Of a DNA stretch of 64,000 nucleotides, positions 38,986-51,700 are shown piece after piece. The stretch spans positions 5,151,001-5,215,000 of the forward strand of contig OY987272.1 in the NCBI GenBank assembly GCA_963920665.1, given 5' to 3'. Position 1 is the stretch's first letter, and every line of letters starts with the position of its first letter. Position numbers and translations under genes: made by a program. The notes beneath the pieces are model-generated. The model had not been told where the DNA came from, ran no database searches, and saw only the letters and a program-made list of their open reading frames with translations. Source of the DNA: Straminergon stramineum (taxonomy: Eukaryota; Streptophyta; Bryopsida; Hypnales; Calliergonaceae).

Positions 38986-41883
38986 TTAACCCCTAAAGGA
39001 CGATGCACTATGCTTTCACCAAAAACACTCCAAAAGACCAAAACTGCCATTTCTAGGACAAGTACCAAATTTTAGAAAAAAATATTTTTTGACACATGTA
39101 ACCTAGGATCTTGTACATAGTATTCTGGTTTGAGAAGATGTGGAAAAAATTTCAAAAATTTCCACCATGTAGATTGTAAGATATTAGTATTTGAAGTGAC
39201 AAAACTCTTTTGGGGGGCCCTAAAATAATCAAGCAACTCTATTGCACAAGATCACATTTGTGTGAAAAAAATGTCCAAAATAGTAGTGCTTCTTTGGATT
39301 CATTCTTCAAAATAAATTGTCTACGAGTTTGAAAAATTTCAGATCATTTGGAATTGTACAACATATAGGGAAAAAATAGTAAATCAAAAGAAGTAGATAA
39401 TGATTCAAAATACAAAATTGTTAAGAATTTTGTAGTGGAATTGAAAAATGCTAATCCCAATGATTTAATGTTATAATAAATAATCTACACTAAATAGTGA
39501 AATTAGGTTGTCTTACCCAGTAAAGTTACCCTATGATTCAATGCATGTCCATGTGGAGGCACAAGCAACTTTCTAAGTTTCATGTCTTGGGAAGGCACCA
39601 AGCAGGACTAAGAGGCATGCCACAAAAGCTTAGTGGCCTTGGTGGCATACTACCTAGAACAAAAGCAAATTCTTACCTACGGTCTCCTTATTTGGTCACT
39701 AACATGGTGAGTTCCATTCTTCTAAGTTGGGGTTTTTCCTCAAACATTTAACCAATCTACATACAAATTCAATTGACATTGGTATCCATCTCTTGGATCC
39801 AATTCATAAATTACAAATGAAATTTTGCAGCGTGTACATAGTTCAAGAAATTCAAACTCCTACCTCCAAATATAAACAATAGATAGTCAAATTAAATTAA
39901 ATATCAATTAAAACAATCTATTTTCCAAAATTAATTTATATGTTTGTCCAAATAGTTGTTGAATCTTATATAGGAGTATGGTATAGCCAGAGGGCTTTAA
40001 GCTGTGAACCCCTTCTACACAAAATAGGGGTATTAATCCCTAAAGGACCAAGGCCATTTATTTTTGTCAAAAGTACTCATAACTACCATTTCTATTGCAT
40101 TCACCCAAGAAAACCAAAAATATATATTCTTATGAATCTAACCAAGGAATCTTGTACTTTACTTGTCTAAGATCACGTGGTAAAAAATTCATGAACTTTG
40201 ACCTTACAAATTGGAAGATATTAATATTCAAAGTTGGAAAAAAAAGGTTTTTTGAACATTGGCTTGCAATTTCAGATGGCTTTGATGACCATTTGAACTT
40301 GGGGGGGGGGGGGGGATATTGAGCAATTTGAGTAGCAACATACATGGAAACAAATGATAGGATATTCTCAAAACATGGGGGCAAAAAATTATAAATGGGT
40401 CTAGAGTAATATAAGGTAACGAAAATGGCAATTGACATCTTTAAAGTAATATAGGGTATGGAATAATAGGTCCCATTAGAAAATTACATATTGATAGCAT
40501 ATGAAAAAAAGAAGTCAAACTCCCCTATAAAATAGTGGTTGTTCACACCTACATCCTTATTTTTTTTAACACACTATCCCCCCCCCCAAGCATTTGAAGA
40601 GTTTTTTCACACTACAAACTTTGAATTGAAAATTTTTTATATTGAAGAATTGAGTTGAAAGTCTGGGAAAAAAATTCACAACAATACACTTGATTGTCAT
40701 TCTTTAAAAAATTATTAACACCTAAAAGATTGAGGCACATTTTGGGCAGAAATTGTCAAAAACTACCACTTTTTAGGGCAGCAAGAAAATAATGATAAAA
40801 TTTTTTTTTTCAAAATTCAACCATACGAATTTTTATTAGACTTCTTTGGGAACATGTAGAAAAAAATTTAGAAACTTTGACCACATAGATTGAAAGATTA
40901 TAACTTTTGAAGTTAGGTAAAAAAGGGTTTTTTCCAACCTTACCCAATAGGGCCTAGAAACTTTAACTCCTTGTAGAATGAGATTCTTATACTAAACATA
41001 GTTATTTTTTTGGAGATTTGCATCTTATATCATGTAAGCTACACACCCGCTAAATTTCACAATCATAAGAAGAGTTTTGCACATGTTGCTTGCAAAGTTC
41101 AGGGCAATAGAACTTTTGATCCAAGCCCCTAATTGGAAAAAAATTAGATTATCAAGAAGGGGGTACATGGTGACACATTATGTCCAAATTTCAACAACAT
41201 CCGACCAAAAATGACTTTGTTGGAACCTATCCGGGATTTCTTGCATGTGCTGGACAAACACTTGGTCCTTTAGAGGTTAAGTAGAAGTAGGTCTAAGATT
41301 GAAGAAAAACTAAATCGTTAATAGCTCTAAAATGGGATTGAAACACAATAATCCCAATGGTGAGATTGTTCTAGCTAGATAACTTAACCTTATCAAAATA
41401 TTTATTTATTTTGAAACCCGGAGTTTATTCCAAGAAGAAAACTAAGAACAAACGGAAAACAATTATTTTTGAAAAATTGTGAAAATTGCATTCATAAATG
41501 AATCCTATAAGTTATTTTTCAAGAAGGTGCCTAGATTGCCCCAAAAGCAAGATTGTACATAACTTTCACATCACTAATCCAAATGGAATGAATCAAAGCT
41601 TCACAATTAGACAAAAATAATATTTATAAGAAAATAATAATAATTTTATTTCTAGTTTGTGTGGATTTGTTTTTTCTACTCAATGACATGAAAATTATAT
41701 TTCAAATGGCATAACTTTAGCTCCCGGGCACCAATTGAAATGAAAATTACATTCTTGCAAAGCTCATAAGTTTTTCTATCTCATGAGAAAGTTTCCAAAA
41801 AATTCATCAAAAATTGAGGTCATAAGAACCTACCCAAACTCCTAAGAGTCCTATGAGGGGACTCTTGGTCCTTTAGGGGTAAA
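38986..41883. repeat. Nested TTAA-family elements
   Basis: Left ends lie at 38,986 (ttaacccctaaaggac), 40,033 (ttaatccctaaaggaccaag) and about 40,715 (ttaacacctaaaag). Right ends lie at 41,280 (cttggtcctttagaggttaa) and 41,883 (cttggtcctttaggggtaaa). The simplest reading is one element interrupted by one or two others. There is no transposase frame. Confidence 0.4.
40301..40315. repeat. 15-base G tract
   Basis: An uninterrupted run of 15 G lies inside a TTAA-family repeat. C tracts of about 10 bases occur in similar AT-rich repeats at 21,600 and 40,578. Confidence 0.9.
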
Positions 41884-41959
41884 GGAGACCAAAAAATTAA
41901 ACGAATTGATTGTGAAAAACTTGTAGAAAACTGTAGATGATCATTTGAAACATGATGTA

Positions 41960-41988
41960 CAGTGGGGCTCAATAAGTCTTGCAACCCC
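41960..41988. repeat. Left terminal inverted repeat of the Tc1-like element
   Basis: 29 bp starting CAGTGGGGCTCAATAAG, preceded by the TA target site. Confidence 0.92.
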
Positions 41989-42455
41989 ATTAGAAACTCA
42001 AAGGAAAATACTCTCCTTCATAACACAATGCTGGCATGTTACCTGGGATATTTGATGGAGATTTTTGGCATGTGTTAAGCTGAGGTATGTAGCTTGATGT
42101 GACTTGTGATACTTTTCAAAAAAATCCTTCTTTCTGACAAGTAGATCACTCAGAAAACAGTAAGCTCAGTTTAAAGGTTGAATGTTGAACTTGAAATTTC
42201 ATTGCAGGAAATTAGAAATAGTAGATTTTCACAAGCTTTGGGATTGATAGGATAGACATGAGAGTGTGCATACTTGTAGTGATTTTTATTTGCATACATA
42301 GCCTAGAAGTTTTGTGAGAAAACATTGTTGTTTGTGTAGGATATTGAATATGTGACATTGCTAAGAGTTCTAGAAGCAAACTTTGTGGAGTTTTAAGTAG
42401 TGTTAGTGAACTTTGCATCATAACAGGAAGTTATGTGCCAGATGATGTGAGAAAT

Positions 42456-43436
42456 ATGGTAGTTGGCATGAGAGAAGCTAGCTTGACATTGGGCAAAATT
42501 AGAGATAGTGTAGGAAGATCCAAATCAACAATTTCAAGGGTCTTGAAGAGATACAATGAATGTGGCTCTGTAAAGCCATCAAATAAGCTTGGTAGGCCAC
42601 ATAAATTGAGTGATCAAGGTAGGAGAAGGCTCATGAGAGATCTTAGTAGTAACCGCCGTGCTCCTCTTGCAGAACTTTGTGAGAATATTACACCTCATGT
42701 GGGCATGGGGACTTTACGTAAAGAGATTCATGAGCTTGGTGTTAATAGTTGCATTGCGGTTAAGAAACCATTCTTGAATAATATACATAGGGCTAAGAGG
42801 TTGGCCTTTGCGAAACAGCATGTGCTCTGGACGGTTCATGATTGGAACAATGTGATTTGGACAAACGAGTCATCATTTGAAGTCGGAAAACAATCACATC
42901 AAATTCAAGTGTGGCGGACAGTTTACGAATGCTACAATTGGAATTGCTTAGCACCTACATTCAAATCTAGAAGGACTTCAATTATGGTATGGGGTGCTTT
43001 CACTGGCTCTACTAAGTCTTATTTGGTGTTATTCCCTCCTAACAAACGCACTGCTGCGGACTTTGTAGAGATAGTGTGTGAGGGAGCATTAGAGCATTAT
43101 TATTGGCACCATGACCACCATAAGCACCTCGTTTTGATGGAAGATGGTGCACCAATACATCACAGCAATGCACAAAAGTTTTGGAGGGAACAACTTGGAT
43201 TGACAAAGCTTGAATGGCCGACAAATTCTCCTGACCTCAATCCTATTGAGAACGTGTGGAAGCAAGTCAAAGATCAAGTGCAAAAAAGACATAGACCCCA
43301 AAACATAGACAAAATGTGGACAACAGTGAACTTGGCATGGGAGGATATACCTCAAGATAGCATCCAAAAGTTGATTTCTACTATGCCAAATCAAATGGAA
43401 GTTATGATAGCATCTAAAGGTGGTAGCACTCGATAG
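42456..43436 (+). CDS. Tc1-like transposase, DD34E-type with first Asp replaced by Asn
   Basis: The frame is open from 42348 to the stop at 43436. The first in-frame ATG is at 42456; homology seems to begin slightly earlier (PDDVRNMVVG from 42438), so an upstream exon or a short N-terminus is possible. The N-terminus has a paired-type helix-turn-helix (TLGKIRDSVGRSKSTISRVL) followed by GRPHKLS, a GRPR-like motif. The DDE domain shows VIWTNESSF, where the family has D in W(S/T)DES; MEDGAPIH with the second Asp; and SPDLNPIENVW with the Glu 34 residues later (DD34E). Asn is encoded at 42864-42866 (aac), one transition from Asp (gac). DDE enzymes need all three acids to bind metal, so this copy is expected to be inactive although its frame is intact. 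MEDGAP-type wording reminds me of fungal Tc1 elements. Confidence 0.9.
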   Translation: MVVGMREASLTLGKIRDSVGRSKSTISRVLKRYNECGSVKPSNKLGRPHKLSDQGRRRLMRDLSSNRRAPLAELCENITPHVGMGTLRKEIHELGVNSCIAVKKPFLNNIHRAKRLAFAKQHVLWTVHDWNNVIWTNESSFEVGKQSHQIQVWRTVYECYNWNCLAPTFKSRRTSIMVWGAFTGSTKSYLVLFPPNKRTAADFVEIVCEGALEHYYWHHDHHKHLVLMEDGAPIHHSNAQKFWREQLGLTKLEWPTNSPDLNPIENVWKQVKDQVQKRHRPQNIDKMWTTVNLAWEDIPQDSIQKLISTMPNQMEVMIASKGGSTR

Positions 43437-43946
43437 TAGTGGATGTATCCCTTTGTTTGAATGTAGTTTCTAGTGAAGAAGACATAATGTAAAATTTGTG
43501 TTATAGTAGGCTTCTACAATACTATATCTCTCTAATGGTACCTTATATGACTACTTTTGTTCAAATCTTTTTATAATATATGAACTTCTTTTCCTTTGCC
43601 TTGAATGTGTTTGAAAGAAAATTACTAAATTCATTAAAGTCACATAGAGGAAAATTTTACCTACATAGTGTGAATTTTTGTAATACGAAAGATGTGGACA
43701 ATGATGTTTCCAAAATACATGTGCAATCAAATTTTTAAAAATCATCACATTTATTTTTCAATTAATTATTATATATAACTGTGAAAAACAAATAAAATAA
43801 TTCACCAAAAATGGAGTTCCTATTTTTGGACATTGAAATTTTATATGTTGGTTAAGATTCCATAAAGCAATAGTTTTAATAGGATAGTTTTGATAAAATA
43901 TTCTTAAAATTATATTAAAAAGGAAAAGTTTGAAGGACTTCATAGT

Positions 43947-43975
43947 GGGGTTGTAAAACTTATTGAGCTCCACTG
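43947..43975. repeat. Right terminal inverted repeat of the Tc1-like element
   Basis: 29 bp ending TTATTGAGCTCCACTG, followed by the TA target site. Confidence 0.92.
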
Positions 43976-44344
43976 TACATCCCTGGACACTTCAATAACT
44001 ACTAATGTACGATAAAGGTAAAGGTAGATATTTCTCTAGTGTGAAATGTCAATTAATTAGTATGGGTCCCCTCAATATCCCTATTGAGCGTAGACAGGGT
44101 GAGGGTGCTAGTTGCAAACCAACTCAGACTTTCAAGGTAACTGATTGAGCTCTTAAGAATAAAAAAAACTAATCTACAGTTTCCTTATTCATTACTATCT
44201 GCAAAAGCCCCAACTAGCTCAGATTCATTTGCTTGAGGAACTTGAAATTGGTTTTTTAAATTTACACGTACTACATGGAAAGATTTGAATCATTCCATTT
44301 TGATATGAATGTCTGGATGAAGCGAGTTGCATTTGCCTGAGTTC

Positions 44345-45095
44345 CATTTTCAATTGGAAATGAATAATGTCTTCAATGTTATTCCTACTTCCCCCAAAGG
44401 AAAAACAAAACTCCTTTGAATTTTCATCACATCAATTAGACTAGATTGAATCCAATTTGATTGTATGGACTATATCCATCTTACTCTACGAAGTATGACA
44501 TTGTATGCCAAATACTTAAATAAAGTTGGAAAATAAAATTCAAAAGATGCTAAAATGAAAATATTCCTTTTAAAATTAGTGTTTTTTCTATAAAAAAACT
44601 GAACTTGAAAAAATTAACTTTGCTTCAATTTCACCATATCTTCTTTGGAATTATCTTTTGCCATGCTTTATAGCCTAGCTTGGAATATTGATTTATGAAA
44701 TCAAATACAACTTTTAAAACAAAAGCAAATAAATAATTCATTTGTACTATCCATCTTGATGTTGAAATTTTAAAAGAACAAATAAAATCTTGTGTTACTA
44801 ACTTACTAGAATGACATAAGTCAAAGCCTCACATGTAAAATAAAACAATTAAAACTATCTTAAGAATATCATGCAAAAATTTAAAAATAAACCCTACCCA
44901 AATTTATTAAAAGTCTAAAGTTGGCTCAAATATGAAGATTACTTTGGATGTATGAGGAATTTTTTGAATGAAGTATTGTCCTAAAACACTTCATTCATCA
45001 TCTAATAGATGGGCTTAAATTCTCAATTAGACTTTTCTATCCTCTTGATCCCTGACTCTTAGATTCTAGTTGTTAATAGGTGAATTCTGAGCATA
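44345..45095. repeat. Copy of the 22,960-23,610 repeat plus a TNL1-flank fragment
   Basis: The first 660 bp match 22,960-23,610. Immediately after (45,030-45,095) comes a piece like 16,235-16,305 of the TNL1 3' flank, including gaattctgagcatat. The junction suggests that repeats here were assembled by insertion or rearrangement. Confidence 0.45.
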
Positions 45096-45769
45096 TGGCA
45101 TGTCTAACTGAAGTTACCAAGGAAGAATAAAAGCAAGTTCTTGAGGATATGATCTTGAATTGCATTATCGAAAGCAATGTAATTGGTATGTAAATTTAGG
45201 AGCTTTCTAGCAGTGGACATAGTATAGCACTTCCTAGTGATATATTTGATGATATTTTTAAAACAAAAATAAAAGGAATAAAACATTTAGCTCTTACTTA
45301 TATTCATTATCATCTCATTACCTCAAACAAGTGTTTTTGTGATGTATCCATCAATCTCTATGATGATGGAAAAGTTGAGCTACTCCAAAGAGTCCTTAAA
45401 GTTGAATAGGCATCCCAACCACTACATATACACATGAGATTGAAAGTCCATTGTTGTCTCTTTGGTTATCATGCATATTTAGACTTCTTGGATTCAAGGC
45501 ATAAATATGACAATAAATTTGACCTTAATATAGTAGTTTGAATCTTGAAAATATATACATGCTACTTAGAACTATAATTACAACAAACTCTACTATGGAC
45601 TCCAATTGAAGTAGTTAAGTAGCTATAAAAATATAACTTGCATAATCAAAATTTTCATAGGTGGACATTTTCAATAGGAAAAATTTGGAGAATTTTCCAT
45701 TTTGAAAACCAAAAATGAGATGAAGTTGTAATCTAAAAATTGGAAGAAGTTGTCAAATATGTGGTCTAC

Positions 45770-46682
45770 TTAACCCCTAAAGTTTTATGACTATGTTTTC
45801 ACCAAAAATGCTACAAAATTGCAATTTTTAGTACAAGTAATACATTTTTTGACACATGTAACCATAGGATCTTGTAGTATGCTGACTTGAGAACATGTCA
45901 TAAGATTTTCAAAAAAATTCTCCATGTGGATTGCAAGATATAAGCATTCAAATTCATTGAAACCATTTTTTTGGCCTTGCAAATAACAAGGCATTTGCAT
46001 TTCACAAGCTCATTTTTCTACGAAAAATGTCCCAAATGGTGGTGCTTATTTAAATTAATTTTCCTAGACAAGTTAGCCACATGCTTGAAGAATTTCAGAT
46101 CATTTGAAATTGAACAACATATAGGAATAAAATAGTAAGTAGACAATAGTAGAGAATGATTCAAAATACTCAATTGTCAAGAATTTAATTATGGAATCGA
46201 AAAATGACAATCCCAATGGTTGCAATGTTGTCATAATCAACCTACATCCGATGATTTTATTATTTTTCAAAAATATTGAAAATTGAATAAGATAAAGGAC
46301 TTTAAAGTTTATTTTAGAGTAGAGATTCTATAATTGCCTGCAAAGAAAAAATCCTCATAACTTTTGACTCATTGATCAAAATAGAATGATTCAAATCTTT
46401 TCACATATATATAACACTAGAAAAACAATTTCAAATTTTTATTTCTGAAAAAGATGATTTTTTCTAATCTACCTAGATTGCCTATTTACGAAAAAAGTAA
46501 CATATTAGGCCATAACATTTTACTCATATTTCCAAATGTCATGAAATTTATTGCATATGAAAAACATTCCTTGTCCCACCTTCTAGTAAATTTGGGCTAA
46601 AAATATGGAAATCTCCACTCACATGAACTTGCCCAAAATTGCTATGTAGCCAAAAAATGCATGCTAGTCCTTTAGGGGATAA
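45770..46682. repeat. TTAA-family element, complete copy, 913 bp
   Basis: The left end is ttaacccctaaag at 45770; the right end is ctagtcctttaggggataa at 46682. The left 350 bp match copies at 37,868 and 38,986, and the right 180 bp share ggccataac and cctttagggg features with the region ending at 41,883. No open frame of size is present, so it is non-autonomous. TTAA at the extreme ends followed by CCC recalls piggyBac-type elements, but this assignment is speculative. Confidence 0.45.
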
Positions 46683-46879
46683 ATTCACACATAATCTTTT
46701 CTTTTTGTAAAAGAACAAAGTATTCTTTATGTACTTAGGTCAAGTTGTTTCTGGAAACCAAAATGAAACATTATAGGCAATCGAATCAACAATGTAGATC
46801 TTTCTATTTATTGTTGCGAGGGCAAAGAATATTAATAGTCCTTAATGATCAATGCTAACGCACTTATATGGCATCACCC

Positions 46880-47400
46880 TCATAAGTCACACAACACACT
46901 TTGTCTCGTGTTTTCGAGCTCATGGCATGTTGAAAGTGGATGCATGGTTCTTTTGGCATAATACTTTTTGTCAAAGTCATTGTATTGACAGAATTTTCCT
47001 CTAGTTTTGAATCCTACTTTTTCTATAAGCTTTGTGTAGATGATGGGCACAATTTTGGGCACCCACAATCACGCAAACTTAATCAAGCTGATGATGAACA
47101 ATGTCGTTGGACTGTTTTACTTCATGTTATCCATCTGAGCAATTAGAAATCCACATGTGAAAAGTACGCCGATAAGCGCAATTGGGACTAATTCTTCTTC
47201 AATGATGCCACCAGCAATACACTCTTAATTGCACTGCAAACTTGAACTTCCCACCCAAACAACCAATTGTTTGCTCTTGTAACAAGACAATCAGCAGCTA
47301 AGCTTAGTGGAGTGCACATGCAGTCATGCACCTACATACAAATCAGAAATTCAGTATATGGCCCTAAATTCTGAATTTAAAAAGTCGCACTCTTTTACCA
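46880..47400. repeat. Diverged copy of the 36,900-37,320 repeat
   Basis: The words catggcat, aagtggatgca and cttaatcaagctgatgatga align with 36,955-37,125 and 51,745-52,000. No gene is present. Confidence 0.45.
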
Positions 47401-48998
47401 TCCTGAGCCTAGATCCAAGTTCCTGATGAGGTTCAATCAAAATTAGATTTGAATAAAAGACTGAACATTGAGCATGAATATAGAAACAAGATTGACCTCC
47501 ACCACTATCGCAAAAAACGCAATGTGTGGCACTAATATATAAATTGAATACATTGTCCTAAGTATTTAAAAAAAACATTTCAAATGCAAGCGCATGAAGA
47601 AGTAGTAATGGTTCATGTTGCAACTTATACTCTCTCTACAATGGCTAAAGCAATCCTATGTTCTTAATTCCAAAAAAATATTTAAATATTATGAGAACCA
47701 ACATCATTTGTATGTTTGTCAAATTGGGAATATTCTAAATTTCATTTAGAACTGTCAATGTCCTTCAATTCTTGTGTACAACAATCTAAAATGATGTATA
47801 CCAATATACTAAGGTATAAAAAGTTTTTTTGGAGTTCTTAGAAAAAAATTGATGAAATATAAAGTTATACTAAATTATGTTACAAAAAGTTGAGTTTTCA
47901 ACATGGCTAACTTTGAAATTAATATTTATTCAAGTGCCAACTAATTTTTTCTTCAAACTTCTATAGTAATGTATTACATGTTGCATACTACAACTTTTGT
48001 ACATCTACTTGTGGACTTTGCCCATTAATACCTATGGTATGGTTGTTTGAATGAAAAAGTTTCAAACCTATACTTAGTTTTGTTCTTTATTATAATTGGC
48101 ATTTTTTATCTTACGTAATTAGCATTCAATTTTATGCAATCCCTATCAATCATAACAAATTTTAATTTCAAAAAAACAAACTCCATTTTTTGGGTGATTG
48201 CACAAAACACCTATACTATTTTCTATCACATGTCTCTAGTTGCTCTGTTTTTTGGCCATAATTTTTGCATTCTGACCCATAATGACTCAAAATTCATAGG
48301 CAAAGCATTTAAGACTATTATACGCCTCACGTAATTTTTTGCAATACTTTGAAAATGTTTTATTTTACAAAAATAGCCCCCAATTATATCACAATTGCCA
48401 ATTTTAGATTTTTTTGAACAAAAGAGTACCCAAAGAAACAAACTTGGAGCTGAAATTTAGAGGGGATGGTCTTGTATTAGACCTCTAGCTAATATGCAAA
48501 GTACATTTGAAAATACTTAATTATATATTGTGTAGAAGTCTACAAAGTGAGCCTCTTTTTACATGCATTTCGAAACATGAAAGTTTATATTTTGGTGAGT
48601 TTTTTGGTGAATGATCATCTCCATAGAATTGCTACAAATGGCGAATTTGGATTTTAATTTTTTAATTTTTTTTCCTGTTTCCTCCTAATTAAAGCTTCAA
48701 AGTTTGAAAATGGCATAATGTTAAAGTCATCATTTACAAAATTTCAGCAAAGTCCACACTAAAATTGATACAGTTTATACCAAACTTTACCCAAACCAGG
48801 AACTTAAGATTCTTGAATCCATGTTGTCACAAATAAAGGTCATGGCATTGTGTGAGGACTCAAAGCTTGTAGTAATCCACCTGTGTGCAAATGGCAAATG
48901 GCTATTTGAACAAAATTGGTGAACATATGGATTCGAATGAATGAGATCTTAGGATCATGGGATCCCAATGGCATCAACCACTGTGGATAAAGAGCAAC
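47401..48998. other. AT-rich DNA, nothing recognised
   Basis: Part of 47,400-47,560 resembles the repeats at 24,125-24,250 and 52,735-52,860 (a ccaa/gattggcctcca-type word). The rest shows no gene, RNA or element ends that I can support. Confidence 0.4.
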
Positions 48999-49602
48999 TT
49001 AACCCTTAAAGGACCATAGGCCACCACATGGCTTCTCCAACCACATTTGTAGAAAATTTGGAATGTAAACCTCACTAATAGTCCGTGACCAACAAAGAGA
49101 CCCGAGATTATTTTTTTAGTTGAATGCATGAGTACAATTGGATTGAGAAATGATTGAGTGAGCAATTTTTGGTGAATTTCTTGAGAATAGGAAAAGTACT
49201 TTGGGTTATCACTTCACATGCTCATACCTTTTTTTCCACACCTCAAAATGATTTGAAAAATATTACACATTTAAATCATGATGATATGTACTTGTGGAAA
49301 AAAAATCAAAGTTTTTGGATCACTTTTGAGAATTCCGATTTCAACATTCCAATTTCAGCACATGTACAAAGTTCTGCCGAATTGAATATCTTTCATCAAT
49401 TTTGTCAACAGTGGCATTTTTCTTAAAAATTGTGTGATTTTGTTGATCTTTTTTTCCTAGGAAAGCTACATAAGTCTTCTTTCATTTCAACAGTGGTGAT
49501 CATCAAAATCATATCACACATTTGAGAAATTATACTTGTTACAAGAGCTAGTCAAGAAAACAAGAGCTTTGCTCAAACACCCCTGGTCCTTTAGGGGTTC
49601 AA
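48999..49602. repeat. TTAA-family element, about 600 bp
   Basis: The left end is ttaacccttaaaggaccata; the right end is cctggtcctttaggggttcaa. The interior differs from the 45,770 copy, so this appears to be a separate subfamily. Confidence 0.4.
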
Positions 49603-50179
49603 TTACAAGGGATCCAAGGTTGTTGTGCAAGTTGTTGGACATGGATTACAAATTTCGTGTCACTCAAATTTCCATCAACTACATTTTTCACAAAAAAATA
49701 CAAAACTTGATACACTAGAAAAATTTTGAAACCTCCAAAGGGCTGTGAATCCCAAACTGCGGGGAACAATAGGAAACTCTAGCCAGAAAAAAAAATTTCA
49801 AAAAAATAAATAATATGTATATATATTTTTTTCAGCGAGCAAATTGCACGGACTGATTAGTGCATGACAATTCAATTAAAGAATTTGGAAAATATGAAAA
49901 ATATCTAAATATATCAAAATAAATTCAAAATTTCAAAATTTGATGTGGCATCAATGGTACCATATCATATTGCTATTTTTGATAATATTATTTTAATTTA
50001 AAAATAAATAAATTCATTTCATTTTTATTTTTTTTAAATTTATTATTTTCATATTATTCTATTGTATTATTATTCATCATTAATGATGAATAGTGGCCAC
50101 TATTCCTTAAAGGGGTTGTGAGTTCCATTGAAGGGAACTTCTCAAAGGGAAGCAATCCCTTTTATGGCTTAAATTTTTC

Positions 50180-51700
50180 CTAATGTTAGTGGACTACGTT
50201 AGAGAGTATCATTGCCTAAAGGAAACTTTGGAAATTCCACCTAGTGCCAAACCCATGAGCAAAGAAGCACTGAAAACAACTCTCAACCAAATGAACTCAC
50301 TGTTTTTGGATGTGGAATAAGTCCAAAGGCCTATATAGTAGTTTACTATAATTCCGACCCTCTTCTTCAGACTATCCCTAGCTAAGGTCTGAAATGGACA
50401 TTACGAGTTTGTAAAAATGGATATGTGCTAAGCATTGAATGTTTTGTCAATGATGTCAGGGTGGTTTAACATTTGTCAAATGTTCCTTTATACCTCGCTA
50501 GTGGATGGAATAAGAGCCAAGGTGGGTCCATTTCTAAAATGTTTACTTGAATTCCAAAAAAATTCCCCCAAAACTTTGAATGCTAATATTTTCCAATCTG
50601 TATAGTCAAACTTGATAAAAAAATTTTACCACATGATCTCATACAAGTATAGTACAAGATCCTATGGTTAGATTTTTTAATTCTAATTTTTTTTCTTGAA
50701 TGAATGCAACAGAAATGACTATTTTGAGTGATTTTTGTCAAAAAATAGGCCTAGGCCCTTTAAGAGTTAAGTTTAGGGAAGGTCGCATTTTGAAACCTTG
50801 TCTCTTACTTTCTGCATGCCATAGTGCTTGTTTCTGGTGAAGCCATATCTTTTTTCAGACTATGCATGTGTGGGTTTTGTAAGGCCTGCGATCATAAATA
50901 GGTACTTAGGACAAAATTCTTTAGAAATTCATAAATAATTCAAAAATGCTCCAAAAAATATGAAACCATTTGGGTTAGATTCTACATCAATTTTTCTTCA
51001 AGTGAAAAATAAGAAAAAATAATTTCGTGCATCTGAGAACCATCGAAAAGGCCAACTAGCCCTTAAAAGGGTGCTTTAAGAGTAGACTACCTTAGTGCTC
51101 TTACACACCATTACCTTTGACAAGTTAGACACTATGTACTCAAAAGATGCAACACAACCTATTTTTTGTAAAAACTTTCCCCCCCATTGTCAAAAATTTG
51201 GGTCGTTTGATCATTTTGGAAAAAAATTAAACCACCCCCTAGCACCATTGATGTGGGTGGGCAAATTTTAATGTGGGGCATCTAATCAGGTCGATCTCAG
51301 CCACCCAAGTCAAATACAAAATACATATATTGAATACACATATGGAATATGGCTACAATGTACTAAAATAAATATAGATATTAGAATAGATATACAAATA
51401 CAAATACAAAATACAAATACGGCAAACATGTTATAAATATCCCATATTTTTTGTCAACCATATTGATGTCACACAAATACAAATGTAGGGTGAGAGGGGG
51501 GTCAATTCGAGTACCAATCTCAATGAACAAGAGGATGACATGTGTACCCATTCTAGGTATTTTTGAAAAGATTATCAACATATGGAGAATTGCCACGTGG
51601 ACCCCTTTGGAAAATCATTTGTCTTGGAAAATGCTTCAATCTGTTTTGGTTGGGTGTTTTGGTTAAATTTATTGAATTGTCCAGTGTGAGTGACTATCCA
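50180..51700. repeat. Repeat fragments, some inverted
   Basis: 50,180-50,340 matches 36,730-36,900. 50,570-50,770 is an inverted TTAA-family end (ggccctttaagagttaag, with atagtacaagatcctatggt). 51,300-51,440 is rich in (A/T)ATACAAATACA-like units and resembles, in inverted orientation, 18,780-18,960. Confidence 0.4.

Larger units (their letters stand above)
41960..43975 (+). mobile_element. Tc1/mariner (DD34E) transposon, structurally complete
   Basis: The 29-bp terminal inverted repeats (41960-41988 and 43947-43975) begin CAGTGGGGCTCAATAAG and CAGTGGAGCTCAATAAG and differ at three positions. The element is flanked by TA at 41958-41959 and 43976-43977, the canonical Tc1/mariner target duplication. 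It is 2,016 bp long and holds one transposase frame in its middle. It sits just beyond the right end of a TTAA-family repeat. Close agreement of the termini and an uninterrupted frame suggest a fairly recent insertion. Confidence 0.92.

Noticed and set aside
42435..42455. GTG at 42435 as transposase start
   Set aside because: Nuclear genes rarely start at GTG. The first in-frame ATG is 42456, and an upstream exon is equally possible.
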